Below, piece after piece: positions 10,568 through 22,157 of a stretch of DNA of 64,000 bases (position 1 is the first letter of the stretch; each line of letters starts with the position of its first letter). The stretch comes from Papaver somniferum (lineage: Eukaryota; Streptophyta; Magnoliopsida; Ranunculales; Papaveraceae). Made by a program: the position numbers and the translations under genes. The DNA lies in the NCBI RefSeq assembly GCF_003573695.1, contig NC_039368.1:10749860-10813859 (forward strand), written 5' to 3'. Under the pieces are notes generated by a model. It ran no database searches. It had not been told where the DNA came from and was given only the letters and a program-made list of their open reading frames with translations.

Positions 10568-11060
10568 TAATAACCTCATTTATGGTTGCATTCTTACAGG
10601 TGCAGAGAGTTTCCAAATTCTAGAATACTTATCAGGTAATGGAATGTTTGCGCACCAGCTTTCCTTCCAAAAACCAGAATTCTCCGTTTTTAAGGAGAGA
10701 AGTCATGATACCTTTCCATAAGCTAGTACCATGTGAAGTGCGAACAATATCCGGATACCAAGTATTATTTTCCTCCATATATATTTTTTATCCGAGCCTA
10801 TCTCCATATCCATTTCGCTAGCAAAACCCTGTTCGTATATCCCCAATCCCCCTATCGCTTTCGGTCTACTAAACCTTCTTCCATCCCACCCACTGAAAAG
10901 TTTTCTTTTCTTACGTATCACTTTAATTTATCTATCTTCTTCGCCACTGTTGCGAGAATAGCGAACGAGGCCTACCCAATAAGAGTAAGCCTTCCCCCTC
11001 TTGACATGTATTTTTTCTTCCAAGGAGCCAACTCTCTCAGAATTCATAATCATTAGCTGA
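10568..11060 (-). pseudogene. LINE (L1-type) ORF2 fragment
   Basis: The minus strand shows fragments typical of the segment between the reverse transcriptase and the C-terminal zf-RVT region of plant L1 elements. These are RPKAIGGLGIYEQGF (10921-10703 frame) and, in another frame, SLWKGIMTSLL and FWKESWCANIPLPDKYSR. Frame shifts separate them. The left edge is the insertion point of copia element 2, so this LINE was already present when copia 2 arrived. It is a degraded fragment with no ends identified. Confidence 0.6.
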
Positions 11061-11822
11061 CCACCACATGATGTGTTAGCTAGTATGTCTTTGCTAAATT
11101 CTGTTTCTGTCCGCTACCGTATCTATGGGTTTTTGTATACGAACAAATCCTTGGGACAATATTAGTATAGCCGATAATTTCTTCTAAGAGCATCTCCAAT
11201 GGTAACTTGGCGTGCATCTTTTGTGGAAATTACTTTTTCTAATATAAATACCAAATAATCCTTAATTTGAGGAGATGAAAGAAAAACATCTCCAATCACA
11301 AACTGTATTTCTTTAGTCATGAACTTTCTAAACCATTAATCTAAATTATTCATTTAATCATAACCATACATGATGATGAGTAGGATGTTCATATCTCTAA
11401 AACTAGAGGATGACTTTGAAGATATCCACATAATTACTTGACACATCACCTTCACATCCTTCCTTCACATTTCCATTGGAGAATATTTTTTGTTTAAATC
11501 TTTGAAAATCCTACCTGGCCTTATTTTTAGGACATTTTGAATGTCTCACCGGAGATGCTCTAATTGGTTGCGGAAATGCCGGATGATATTGGAAATGCAG
11601 AAATTATATCTAGCATTCCGGATAGCAGAGATTGGCTTCACTCAACTACTGATGAATTCTCCGCTAAATAGTGCTACAATGTAGATCCATCGACAAGGAA
11701 ACAACTTCACAAAACCACATATCTTCTGGAATGATATAATCCCTACATGCAAAGGTATCGCTTTTCAGTGGGGACTTCCATCGAAGGTGTTTGCATTTAA
11801 AGCTTTACCTGAACCGATGGAA
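11061..11822 (+). pseudogene. Possible plus-strand LINE remnant, split by a MITE
   Basis: Plus-strand translation around 11600-11820 shows AEIISSIPDSRDWLH, TTDEFSAK and WGLPSKVFAFKALPEP in shifting frames, resembling the pre-zf-RVT and zf-RVT segment of plant LINE ORF2. Stops and frameshifts are frequent. A MITE occupies 11188-11560, and the next LINE inserted at 11822 in the opposite orientation. The assignment rests on weak motif resemblance. Confidence 0.4.
11188..11560. mobile_element. MITE with GAGCATCTCC ends (PIF/Harbinger-like)
   Basis: The 373 bp segment starts GAGCATCTCCAATGG and ends CCGGAGATGCTC, giving terminal inverted repeats of about 14 bp with one or two mismatches. TAA is duplicated on both sides (11185-11187 and 11561-11563). 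It has no coding capacity and is AT-rich. The 3 bp TAA duplication and small size fit Tourist-like non-autonomous PIF/Harbinger elements. Confidence 0.75.
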
Positions 11823-12161
11823 TTTTTTTTTTTTGAAGAATAAGATTATTATTTTATTAATAAAAAGGAAAATAGATTACATAGGTACCCTCATTCAGAT
11901 ACAAAACAGTTATACTTTCCCTTCTATTATGACTTTCCAGTGTGTTATGATGAGTTGACTGAATTGTATGAATTTGAACCAGTTTGATGTTGATGGTCAT
12001 AGGTATATGGTGCTTTTGACTTCATCAATGTCCACTTTGGCTTCTCTTCCTCTTTTCCCGGCCATTACTCTTTGGTTTCTTTCATTCCATATCACCCATA
12101 TGATAGCAAATATTAATAAGGGCCATATCCTCCTTCCTCTGTTTCTCCCTCTTCTTTGTTT

Positions 12162-15100
12162 CTATGCCAGCATTTGATGTTCCATGTTTTTGTTCTGGAC
12201 CCATGTCTGATTGAAGCATTTAATTAAGTAGTTCCAGATATCTGAAGCATATGTGCAGTGTAAGAAGATGTGAGCAATTGTTTCTTCCTCCATTCTACAA
12301 ATGATGCACCTTGAGTTTTGGATGTCACATCTCCTTTTAAGTAAGTTATCTACAATAGCAATGGCATTTTGTAGCACCATCCACATAAATAATTTTACCT
12401 TGGGACGTACAAATTTGATCCAGATGCTTTTATAAGAGACCTGAATCAAATGTGTTGAGGGGTCTTGTGAACTTAGAGCTTCATAACACTCTTTGGCAAA
12501 AAATTTCTCTCCAAATTTGCATGTAACTTCATCTGAATTGGTGTTTAATACTGGAGGGGTTCCAATGTGCATTATTAAGTTCAAAATATCCTGCATTTTC
12601 TCCACAGATGCATTTCTATTGAATTGCACATTCCATCTTCCATTGTGAATCATTTGATGAATGTAACCATCTTTATGAGTAGCTTTTTTATAAGCAGTGG
12701 GAAATAGTGTCTCCAGATATCTAGCCAAAATCTGATCGACGCTCCATTATTGATTCGCAGAGTTGTATGTTGTTCCACAATTTCTCTTGACTGTTGTATA
12801 CCCTTCCAAAATCCTCTGCCATGAGGAGTAGTTAAAGTTTTAGCCCATAAGTCATTTTATTCACCTTGTACTTTCTCCCTTATCACTTTTCTCCACAATG
12901 CTTGTTTCTCCTTCTTATATCTCCAGGTCTATTTTGCCAGCAGAGCTTTGTTGGTTAGTCTGAGATTTGTTACTCCATCCCAATCCCCCTTTTTTCTTTG
13001 AGATGTATACCTTTCTCCAAGCTATCCAGTTTATTTTCTTCTTTTCCGCTGATAAACCCCAGAGAAAGTTCCTCATGATTTGAGAAAGTTTCTTTTCTAC
13101 ACACACTGGCATAGGAATGATAGACATGAAGTATATTGGTGCTTTTGATCAAGACCAATATACCAGCTTTATTGAAAATTTTCCTCCTCCAAGGTGCAAG
13201 TCTTTTCTGAACTTTCTCTATGATCACATCCCATATAATTCTTGTGTTACAAGTTGCTCCCACTGGCATTCCTAGGTATTTGATAGGCAGTGTCTCAATA
13301 GTGGAACTTAATATGCCTGCACAGTCCTTGACCTTGTTATCAGCTCCAATGCTTACTACTGAGATTTTCTGCAAGTTGACTGGAAATTTAGTTATACCTT
13401 CATATATTTTGAGAATTAATAACAAATTTTCTACCTCCTCTTCTCTTGCATCAATAAATACAAGTGTATCATCAGAAAATTGAAGGTGTGTTATCATGTC
13501 TGGATTGTTTATATGAAATCCTTTGAACATATTTATCTCCACAGCTTTCTTCATTAGTTTAGTGAATATTTCAGCTACCAGAATGAACAAGAAGGGAGAC
13601 AATGGGTTTCCTTGTCTCAATCCTTTTTGTGAACTAAATCTTTCAGTGGATGTTCCATTTAAAATCAAGGAATATTGAGCAGTTGTAATGAAACACCAAC
13701 TCCATCTCCTCCACTTGATCCCAAAACCAGAAGCTTGAAGTACATGATCAACTGTGTGCCAGTTGATGTTGTCAAAAGCTTTTTGTATATCTAACTTGCA
13801 CAACAACCCTGGTTTCTTGCTCTTTAATCTTGAGTCAATCAATTCTCCTTCCACTAGGATTCCATCTAATATTTCTTTGTCCTTGACGAATGCACCTTGG
13901 CTGTCAGATATCAATTTAGCTAAAACTGATTTGAACCTTTCAGCTGATATCTTGGAAAAAATTTTGTACAGGCACCCAACTAAGGTGATTGGCCTGTAGT
14001 CTTTTGGAGAGTTAGAGTCTTCCTTCTTTGGTATCAATGTAATGAAAGAACAGTTAGTTCTTGAAGTCATCTTTTCCTCAAAATAGAATTCATGAACTGC
14101 TGCCATTAAATATATTTTTATTATATCCCATGCTGCCTTGAAGAACTTCATGGGATATCCATATGGCCTGGAGATTTGTTATTCTTAAAATGCAGAAATT
14201 TTTGTTTTACTTCATCTTCTTCAATTATTCTTTCCATCCAGACTTGCTCCTCTAAGGATATTTTTTTGAATCGATTGGTGTCCAGTTGATATCTTATTGG
14301 ATGCTCATCCTTAAACAATTTGGTGCAGTGCTCTATGAATTATTTTTTGATATCTTGCTGACAGAAGTTATCATGGCCATCAATTTCCATCTTGTGTACT
14401 GTATTTTTCCTTCTTCTGCCATTTGCAAGGCTGTGGAAAAATCTAGTGTTGTCATCTCCCTCTATGAAGTGTTTTTCGTTGGCCCTGGACATAAGCATTC
14501 ATTGATTTTCTGCACTAATTTGTTGCAGCTTTAATTTCTATTCCACTCTGGATATAAAGTCTTGTTGTTGTAGTGGCCCCTACTCCTCCAACAAGTTAAG
14601 TGCATCTAATTTCACATTTAGCTCATTTTTGAAAGATTGAGTTCCTCCATGTTTCTTTTCTCCATATCTTCATAATGAATTTCAGGCTTTGTAGCTTTTT
14701 AGAGAAAACATAACTTGGTGTTCCAGTGAAGGACAGTGCAGACCACCAAATTTGAAGATTGGTTAGAAAGTTCTTATTAAGCAACCAGTAAGCTTCAAAT
14801 TTGTAAGAAGGTTTTTGTCTAACAATGTCAGTAGTTGTGAGCACTATTCGGTTATGATCTGACAAAGATCTAGATAAGAGGTGCTGAGCAAGATGAGGAA
14901 ATTTACCTGCAAAAGCATTTGATACCAGAATTCTGGCAAGTCTGCATAATAGAGGCTGAGTTTGCATATTTGACCATGTGTACTTTCCTCCAAGAAGTGG
15001 CAAATCAATGAAAGGATGCTTTCCTAGGAATTCATTAAATAATCTCCTACTCCTTTTTCTTCCTCCCTCTTTGTTTCTTTCAGCAGGTCTTCTTGTTGCA

Positions 15101-15521
15101 TTCTAATCTCCAGCCAAAACGAAAGCGTCTGACAGCCATCCAGTTAAGTCCTCCATCTCTACCCAGAATTCTAATTTTTCATCATACTCACACGGTGAGT
15201 AAACATTTGATAGGCTCCATTAAAATTATCGCTTCTGCACTTAATAATGAGTTGGGACCAATGAGTTCATCTATGCAGCTTAACTGGGTATCATCCCATA
15301 TGGTTATTATTCCTCCTGACAAACCCCTGGAAAGAATTGATCTCCACTTGTTGTTGATGTTTCCCCATAAGTTATTTATGAACCAATCACAAAGTTTCAT
15401 CATTCTAGTTTGTTGAATTAGAACACACACTGTTTATGTCTCTGAATTTGATCTTCACCGCATCTATCTTCTCCATAGCATTTAGACCCCTAATGTTACA
15501 TGAGAAGATTTTAAGATCCAT
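12162..15521 (-). pseudogene. LINE ORF2: endonuclease, reverse transcriptase, zf-RVT (broken)
   Basis: ORF2 appears to begin at ATG near 15521 with MDLKIFSCNIRGLN, the usual start of the APE-type endonuclease. Further endonuclease pieces are at 15430-15188 and 15003-14623 (GGKYTWSN, SLSDHNRIVL). The reverse transcriptase is in 14151-12970, with FITLIPKKEDSNSPKDYRPI, CKLDIQKAFDNINW, GLRQGNPLSPFLF and the catalytic FSDDTLVF (FADD is more usual). The C-terminal piece 12728-12162 ends in a zf-RVT domain (RPKVKLFMWMVLQNAI, CIICRMEEETIAHIFLHC). Several frame breaks (about 15190, 14600, 14150 and 12970-12730) make it non-functional. Confidence 0.88.
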
Positions 15522-16841
15522 TCAAAATTTGTGAACCCATTGAATTTCCATTTTGTGCTGTAGCATTTTTGTTTGTTGATGCTCAGCGACAATTTTCCTA
15601 TGCTCGTCTATAATGTCTGCAAAGACACTTCTGACTTGTTCTTCATTCCCTTCGTATTTTGCTCCCACATTTTGACTTGCTTCCATCAACAATTCCACGG
15701 TATTATAATCCTCCAGCGGACTATTTGCCTCTTCAATCAATTTGTCTCTGATAAATCCGCCAATTGGATTAGCTGGACTTGCACAATATGATTGATTAAG
15801 TGCTAATACCATATTTGTTTTTCTAGTGGCTTGAAAGGTAAACATGGGTGTTGAATCAATCTGTGGTTGTTCCTAAATTATGAGTTGCATCGTTGAATCT
15901 TCTCTTTGCGGGCTTCTTTGAGCTACTGCTTCCTTCCTTTTCTTCCATTTCTTCTAAAAATTTAGAAACAGGTCTCGGATGGAATGAGTCTTTGCAACTG
16001 TCCCTTTTTGTTTTTCTCAAACTTGATAAATAAATATTTTATTGGATTGACAGGTGTTGTTGTTAAATCGGGTGACGCGATACCATGTTAGAATTCGGGC
16101 ATCCAACTCAAAACCTATTGGCAATCAGTGGAGAGGCCCAAAGAATTATAAACCGCAGGATCTTAATTTCCCATGCAACGTGGTACAAATAATCTCAACA
16201 GTCTTGTAATTTGTGGATGAGAGGTCGCAATTTTCGTTTTGAAATCTGCTTTGATCAATTTCTCCCTCCTCCAGCTCACCGTTTTGAGTTCAATCCCTCA
16301 CTTTGTCGGCTTCAGTACCCTCTGACATTTGCAGTTGCAGTTTGTCGTTTGCTCTGTGAAATTCAAATTTTGAATTATGAAGATTCTGACCTCCAAGTAA
16401 CGGGATTGTGTCTTTGTACTCAGCCTCCTATGGTCTTCTTTTTTGCATGAAATCAAAGTCCCATACAATTGCAAGTGTAAGATTTATTCCTTGAATGGTG
16501 ACTTCAATTGCTGTCGGAATTTTAGTGATTTCATTTGTAACTCCAATTATGCAGCATTCAATGTTCTTCAATGCAGTTTGTCTATCAATCTCTGCCAACC
16601 CACCTAATTCTTCACCAATTTTATTGAATGTATTCCAAGACCAAAGATGTACTGGAATCCCCTTTAATTTGATCCAGGTGGTATTGTTCTTAAATTTTGA
16701 TGTATCAATGATCTCAGCATCCAAGTACCATCTCTTCGCTCCAGTGTCAGTAACTCTAGTGTCTCTAATATTTTGTCTGCATGGGATCTTCTGAGTTGGT
16801 GCAATCCAGTTTAATCTTGCTCTTTTTCCTTCTGTTATCAT
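15522..16841 (-). pseudogene. LINE ORF1 (nucleic-acid-binding protein, broken)
   Basis: The 5' piece (16841-16428) has the DUF4283-type core, including TTWIKLKGIPVHLWSWN and IGEELGGLAEID, seen in ORF1 of plant L1 elements. The 3' piece (15845-15522) is an acidic, helix-rich tail ending HKF. Between them the frame is broken and no zinc knuckle is visible. The ORF1 stop TGA is followed at once by the ORF2 ATG. In L1 elements ORF1 binds the element RNA. The true start may be upstream of 16841. Confidence 0.7.
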
Positions 16842-17056
16842 GTATGTTTATCCCTCCTAGGCAGCCGTTTATCCATTTTAATCTCCCTTTTCAGAAAAAC
16901 AAAAACAGTTAACAAATTTCAGAAGAAAAGGGTATATAACGAGACAAAGGAAAGATTTATACACGATATAGTAAGATGTGATCAGTTATTAGAGTAATAT
17001 TGGACATCCCATATACCTACAGGGCAGGTGGCCTAATCAAATCATGGTCTAAAAAA

Positions 17057-17097
17057 GAACCATAATATTGGGCATACCAAAATCTTCCAAGGCATAC
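17057..17097 (+). repeat. Left terminal inverted repeat
   Basis: It begins GAACCATAATATTGGGCATA and ends GGCATAC. It is the reverse complement of 22158-22198 apart from three bases. Confidence 0.85.
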
Positions 17098-17246
17098 TGA
17101 ATGAAGACAAAAAAGATTGTGAAATAGCAAAATCAGATAACCCCTTAACCCAAATTTTTTTAATGGCAAATCTGCCCTTTACGTATTAGTGTTAATAATC
17201 TTGATTAGTGATTAAAATAATTTTCAGAATTATAAGAGTTGTTTAG

Positions 17247-17714
17247 ATGAAAAATTTGAGGAAAAAAAATCAAAGAGTTTTGGTTTGGTTAAGAAGGAGA
17301 GAAAGAGAAGGAGAAAGTGAGAAAATTCTAATTCTTGATTCAATAGAGGATGAGGAGGGTCATATATCATCTAAAAAACCTAGGAAAATACACATCAACT
17401 ACACCAATGATTCCCAAATGGCTGATTTCTTAGATTATGAGAATGATTTTACACCCACTCAAACTCAAGCTCAAACTCAAACACAAACTCAAGATGATGA
17501 TTTTTATGAGCTAAATCCTGATGATGAAGACATTGATGAGGAACCCAATGCTTCTAATACACATGTACACTTATATCCTATACTTAATCTCACTTTTATA
17601 GCTCTCAATTATCAAAAGTTAGGTTTTTTGAATCATGGTTCGGCGAAACAGGTTGAGGTTCGGCTCACATCTATGAGCCGAATCTACCAATTGATGAACG
17701 GTTCGGCTTACTGA
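17247..17714 (+). CDS. Hypothetical acidic, Q/T-rich protein inside the TIR element
   Basis: An open frame of 155 residues starts about 190 bp from the left TIR. The N-terminus is basic and Arg/Lys-rich, followed by an acidic section with a TQTQAQTQTQTQ run and DPDDEDIDEE-like patches. The last 30 codons run into the TTCGGC array and are probably not coding. No domain was recognised. Its position suggests that it is the first exon of a lost second gene of the transposon. The GT-rich downstream context was not resolved into further exons. Confidence 0.3.
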   Translation: MKNLRKKNQRVLVWLRRREREGESEKILILDSIEDEEGHISSKKPRKIHINYTNDSQMADFLDYENDFTPTQTQAQTQTQTQDDDFYELNPDDEDIDEEPNASNTHVHLYPILNLTFIALNYQKLGFLNHGSAKQVEVRLTSMSRIYQLMNGSAY

Positions 17715-18196
17715 ATCTATTTACTGCATGCGCCGAACCTATAATTTCCAATTCCAACCCTTTTGCTAGACACTAGTTCGGCTTATATGAAAGTTTCATA
17801 GTAAGCCGAACAACATCCTGAATTGCCCGAAATAGAATCATTACTAATTCGGCTTACGTATCCAAAATCGTATGTGCCGAACATAATTTTTTAATTTCTG
17901 GGTTGAAATATTGTTACTGGTTCGGCACATATGGAGAATATCGTATCAGCCGAAACCTCTTATGTTCAAGGTTCGGCACATAATATGATTATCGTCTGAG
18001 CCGAACATGAATTTGTTAATTTTTGGGTTAAAATATTGTTCGTGGTTCGACACATATTGAGGATATCGTATAAGCCGAAACCTGTAATGTTTATAGTTCG
18101 GCAAATAAGGTGATTATCGAATGCGCCGAACCTGAAGGACAAATGATTCGGCGCGCAACTAACATTAGAGGATAAGCCGAACTCTATAAATTCGGC
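17639..18196. repeat. Left array of inverted TTCGGC/GCCGAA modules
   Basis: Nine modules begin with TTCGGC (one TTCGAC) and end with GCCGAA, with starts at 17659, 17702, 17777, 17848, 17921, 17972, 18046, 18097 and 18147; half-modules lie at 17639 and 18191. Six of the nine are exactly 34 bp and one is 35 bp. The module at 17777 is almost a perfect hairpin. Start-to-start spacings cluster near 50 and 73 bp. Confidence 0.85.
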
Positions 18197-19546
18197 GCAT
18201 AACTGTTAAGCTATTCATTAAAACATGAAATTGAAGGTGTCCATAACCCAATCCCAGCACCATTAAAAACAAAGTTCAGCACCTAAAAGCAAAGGTGTTT
18301 GCAACACCATAAAAGTGTACTTAAAACTTAAGAAAAAGTGTACCATAAAAGTGTACCATAAAAGTGTACATAAAAGGGCATTTAACCACGACCCATCTTT
18401 TTAGTTGCACGACCACCTCTTCTTCCACCTTGGTATTCATCTTCCGACGCATCATTACCGGGTTGGACGGTAGCACCACCTTGGCTTGTACCTTCACCAA
18501 CTTGTCGAGACCTCTTAGTGGTAGGCCTTTGTTCGGGTTCCTCGGGTCCTTGTCCTTTGTTGATGATTGCATCCAACTTGTTGATGAGGTATTTTTGTTC
18601 TTCCACTGTAATTGGTGTTTTGCAACCAAGTTTGGCCTTCATTTTTTTCAACATCTCCCTACCCGCGGCAACCTATTTTTTCATTTGTCAACAACTTATA
18701 ACCATGAGGTTGAAGACATTTTTACCATAACTAATATATGAAAATAGTATAAAGTGAAGTCATTCTTACCATAATCTTGAAAGCCTTGACTACATCTTCG
18801 GAAGTAGACTTGTTGGTGATCTTGATTGGCCTCGCCTTCCCCTTATCAGCTATCTTTTGCCTTTTTTATTGATAATGAAGGGATGAGAAATTTGGTTATA
18901 CCAATCCATATAGCCCGGATCCTCTTCACATGGATCATCAAGTAAAGGTGTTAACTTGGACGCATCTAATGTGTGATTGTCTAAATTATTCCAAAACTCA
19001 ATGGGATCAGGATCATACTTTGGTTCCCAAGATGAAGTGGTGCTTTTAGTTCCCTTACCACTCTTTGGTAACAACCTGAATTTCTCGTCAAACAAAGGAA
19101 CCTTTTGGACGCATCCTAATTGACGGAGTACTCGCCTAGGATCGTATATAACATAACCACCGGGATACCACAATGGCCCATGATACATACCTACCCCGGC
19201 ATACCCATCTTCAACAACTTCATTTCTTCATCTTCCTTCTCATATGGTTGAAAAGTGACATCATCAACACCAAGACGGTCTAACGTCTCTCTCAAACTTG
19301 CCACCAACTTCTTTTTGTTCCTTTTCTTGGAGTCCTCGTACGCGTACCATGCTGCAGTTGGCTCAGTATCAACATAATCGACATCTTTCTCAAATACTTT
19401 GGCCAAGTTCAAAATTGGGAAATGGTCATATATCCACACCTACATCCAAAGAACCACATTAAAAAATCAAAGGAATTGAATTGATAGAAACAAGTTTTAC
19501 TTGGAAACATCAAAGTAAGAATAAAGTTTGCAAACTCAAAGAACTG

Positions 19547-19630
19547 TTCGGCTTATATGGAGCAAGTATTATAAGCTGAACCAAGTAAGTAAAAACTTCG
19601 GCTTAAAAGAGTTTATGGTTATAAGCCGAA
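19547..19630. repeat. Middle pair of TTCGGC/GCCGAA modules
   Basis: Two modules of exactly 34 bp (19547-19580, whose right arm is GCTGAA, and 19597-19630) sit in the intron between PMD exons 2 and 3. They have the same design as those in the outer arrays. Confidence 0.85.
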
Positions 19631-20921
19631 CCATACTCTGAACTCCAAAAAGTTACCTGGAGCAAAGTGAAGTTCCCTCCGATGTTTGTACTTGTCAACC
19701 TAGACGCGGTGGCAAGTTGGTACAGCAGGTAAGCGAGCGTAGCCGTTCCCCAAGCAGACTTATTACAAGTTTCAAGATTCTTTACCAATTGGAGATAATT
19801 AGCATTTACCTTGTTACCGGTAGTGTCGGGAAAGATGTCTCTACGAAGAGTATAAAGCAAGTAGGCAGTTCCGGTTTGCTTCACTTTGACGAGATCCATT
19901 ATCAACAAACCTTGTGTGACTCTTTCCTTTGTGTTCTCAAACTCCTTTTTCAAGTTAGTCAACTTGATCTTCTTATTCTTCTTATTTCTGCCACCTGGTA
20001 TGAAAACGGTATCGACATCTTTAACTGATCGAAAAAACTCCAACTCAGTTTTCTGTGAACCCCAACCAAGGCATTCCAGGTACAAATTGTATAGCTCATC
20101 CCAACTCATGTCATAAAAACCAGCATCCACACTTACACCCCTTGCTTTAAGGCCTGTAATCTTACTAGCCTCATCAGGAGTGATTGCCATCTCTCCAAAA
20201 GGTAATTTAAATGTGTAAGTTTCTGTACAAAAGCGCTCGGTAAATGCAGAGGCCGACACACTATCATATTCCTTATGTCCATAATTGATGATAAGCCATA
20301 AAGCACTGCGTTGTCCATAATCACCTCAGGAACCTCTTCATCAAGACTTCATTCCGCTGCCCTTTGGTGTCTCAATACTCGGACTGCACGGTTGTGATCA
20401 GGAGTCTCATAAATTTTCTTCGCCCAAGAATCGGCATAACCAATCAACACATTTCCTCCATCTTCCGGAAAACCATGAGGCAAACCATCTGATCGAGGTG
20501 TAATTACGTCATCTTCATCAGGAATGTGTAAAACAGTGATCCGTCGATCATCATCGTTCTTCTCTCTCTCGGGTTCTGCCACCTTCTTACCTTTCTTGTC
20601 TTTCTTGGGTTTTCCTTGGAGTTGTGTTTCTTGATGAACTTCTTGATTATCATCAACTTCTTCATCTTCAGCTATTCCTTCTTCTTGTCTTTCAATTCTT
20701 ACTTGTTCAGCTTCTTCTTCTAAAATTCCTCCTCTACCTCCCGCTCCCAATTTTTTCTTACCTCCTCCTCTAGGATCGGGAGTTTTAGAAGTAGAAGGTG
20801 TTACCTCCATCTTCTTACTCTTTGTAGCTGCATTGGTCCTGACACAAGTATGAAAGTTATAAGACTCATTCGAACAACAAAGAGATTTGGAAAGACAAAA
20901 ACTTGTAAGAAAATAATAAGG

Positions 20922-21628
20922 CTCGGCTTACCCGAAATAACACATATGAGCCGAATCATGTCTTGAAATTTTTATTAGCTTACACAGAGAGTGGATCGGC
21001 TCATACCACAAAACAATTATAAGCTGATCCTGTATATTCGGCTCACAACCGATACCATCGAATAAGCCGAGTCTATGATTATGAACTCAAACATGTATTC
21101 AACGCAACATGATATCATATAAATAAGCCGATCCTATACACTTGTAAAATTTATGAAATTTTAACAATGATATTCGGCGCAACCCTAATACTATCGAATA
21201 AGCCGAATCTAGACTTATGAATTGAAACCTTTATTCGGCGCAAAACTAATACAACCATACAAGCCGATCCTAAGCACATGCAAAAATTCTGAAATTCAAA
21301 CAACAATTATTCGGCACAAAACTAATTCTACCATACAAGCCGATCCTAAGCACATGCAAAAATACTGAAATTCAAACAACAATTATTCGGCACAAAACTA
21401 ATACTACCATACAAGCCGATCCTACGCACATGCAAAGTTTCTGAAATTCACAAAACATATTCGGCAAAAACTAACACCATCGAATAAGCCGATCCTAAAT
21501 ATAAGTCTCTGTGTCACTAAGTTCGGCTCAAAACGGATTTCAGATATACGCCGAGCCGTTCATATGCACTTTCAGGGTTCAGTTTCAAGAACAGCTCGGC
21601 GCACATATAAGATTTGTTTTGCGCCGAA
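20922..21628. repeat. Right array of inverted TTCGGC/GCCGAA modules
   Basis: Eleven modules start at 20922, 20995, 21037, 21098 (degenerate), 21173, 21234, 21310, 21386, 21460, 21522 and 21595. All are 34 or 35 bp long. Arm variants are CTCGGC, ATCGGC, GCCGAT and GCCGAG. Modules at 21234, 21310 and 21386 lie in a 76 bp tandem repeat. Most of the array is in PMD intron 1. Confidence 0.85.
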
Positions 21629-22157
21629 CCATACCCTGTAACCGCCGCAGAAACATGATTTTGACGAATTAAATCGAGCAAACCAATCTAAAACATCAAA
21701 TACGAGATGGGTTTGTAGAACTAACCTTCTTATTCTCATTTCCGGAGTTGGTTCTTCTTCAATCTCTTCTTCCGGTTGATTTTGTGGTTGATTTTGAGTT
21801 TGTTCTTCACTCTCTAAATCTTCTTCTTCTTCAATGGGTTGTTGAGTCGATCGATTTGAACGAGATGCTGGCTTACGACGACCCATTATATAGATGAGTT
21901 TAATCGTCGACTAAATTTTCAAGAATCGACGATTAAATTTCCGCGATGAAAAAAAAAGGGAAGGGTGAATGAGTTCGGATGTGGAGAGGAAGAAGAAGAA
22001 GGTGAATGAAAATGATTTTAGGTGTAGTTGATTATAGGTTTTGTATTAGGGTTAGGGATAGATTAGTAGTAATTTAAAGGATTTAAGGGAATATAGGTAA
22101 TTGAACCACCCCATAGGGTACCCCTTATAAGGTCACCCAAGTTAGGACTAGTGCCTT

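Larger units (their letters stand above)
11823..17000 (-). mobile_element. L1-type LINE retrotransposon, nearly full length
   Basis: Running right to left, the element has an ORF1 with a DUF4283-like domain, then ORF2 with endonuclease, reverse transcriptase and zf-RVT. It ends in AATAATCTTATTCTTC followed by a poly(A) tail (T run at 11823-11834 on the plus strand). Both ORFs have stops or frameshifts. The 5' end is not sharp and lies somewhere between 16841 and 17050. I searched the flanks by eye for a target-site duplication matching the bases beyond the tail and found none. Confidence 0.88.
18382..21886 (-). pseudogene. Plant mobile domain (PMD / MAIN-like) gene, broken
   Basis: The four-exon minus-strand model is 21886-21726, 20838-19657, 19439-about 18777 and 18672-18382. 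Splice phases agree at the first junction (AG plus GACC gives Arg-Thr) and at LLQ/VWIYD. The N-terminus is acidic and Q-rich. The PMD core has VLRHQRAAE, FTERFCTETYTFKLPFGEM, ITPDEASKITGL, TATLAYLLYQLATASR and GPLWYPGGYVIYDPRRVLRQ. The C-terminus is basic and ends KKMGRG. Defects are a TGA near 20349, a frameshift near 20300, a frameshift near 19190 and another in the A-run near 18860. PMD proteins occur both in transposons and in MAIN-type host silencing factors; here the TIRs make it transposon-borne. Confidence 0.72.

Noticed and set aside
17049..17056. CTAAAAAA as proof of an 8 bp target duplication
   Set aside because: It matches on both sides but is A-rich and could match by chance; reported only as a candidate.
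11820..17060. Target-site duplication for the minus-strand LINE
   Set aside because: The bases beyond the poly(A) tail (CCATCGGTTCAGG on the minus strand) were not found near the presumed 5' end, so no duplication is claimed.
17659..18181. TTCGGC modules as loxP/FRT-like recombinase sites
   Set aside because: The 34 bp total length is the same, but arms are only 6-9 bp, spacers vary and no tyrosine recombinase gene is visible; kept only as a comparison.
17639..21628. Regularly spaced short repeats that look like a CRISPR array
   Set aside because: The repeats are inverted half-sites in 34-35 bp modules, the intervals vary, and the DNA is plant nuclear with introns and LTR elements.
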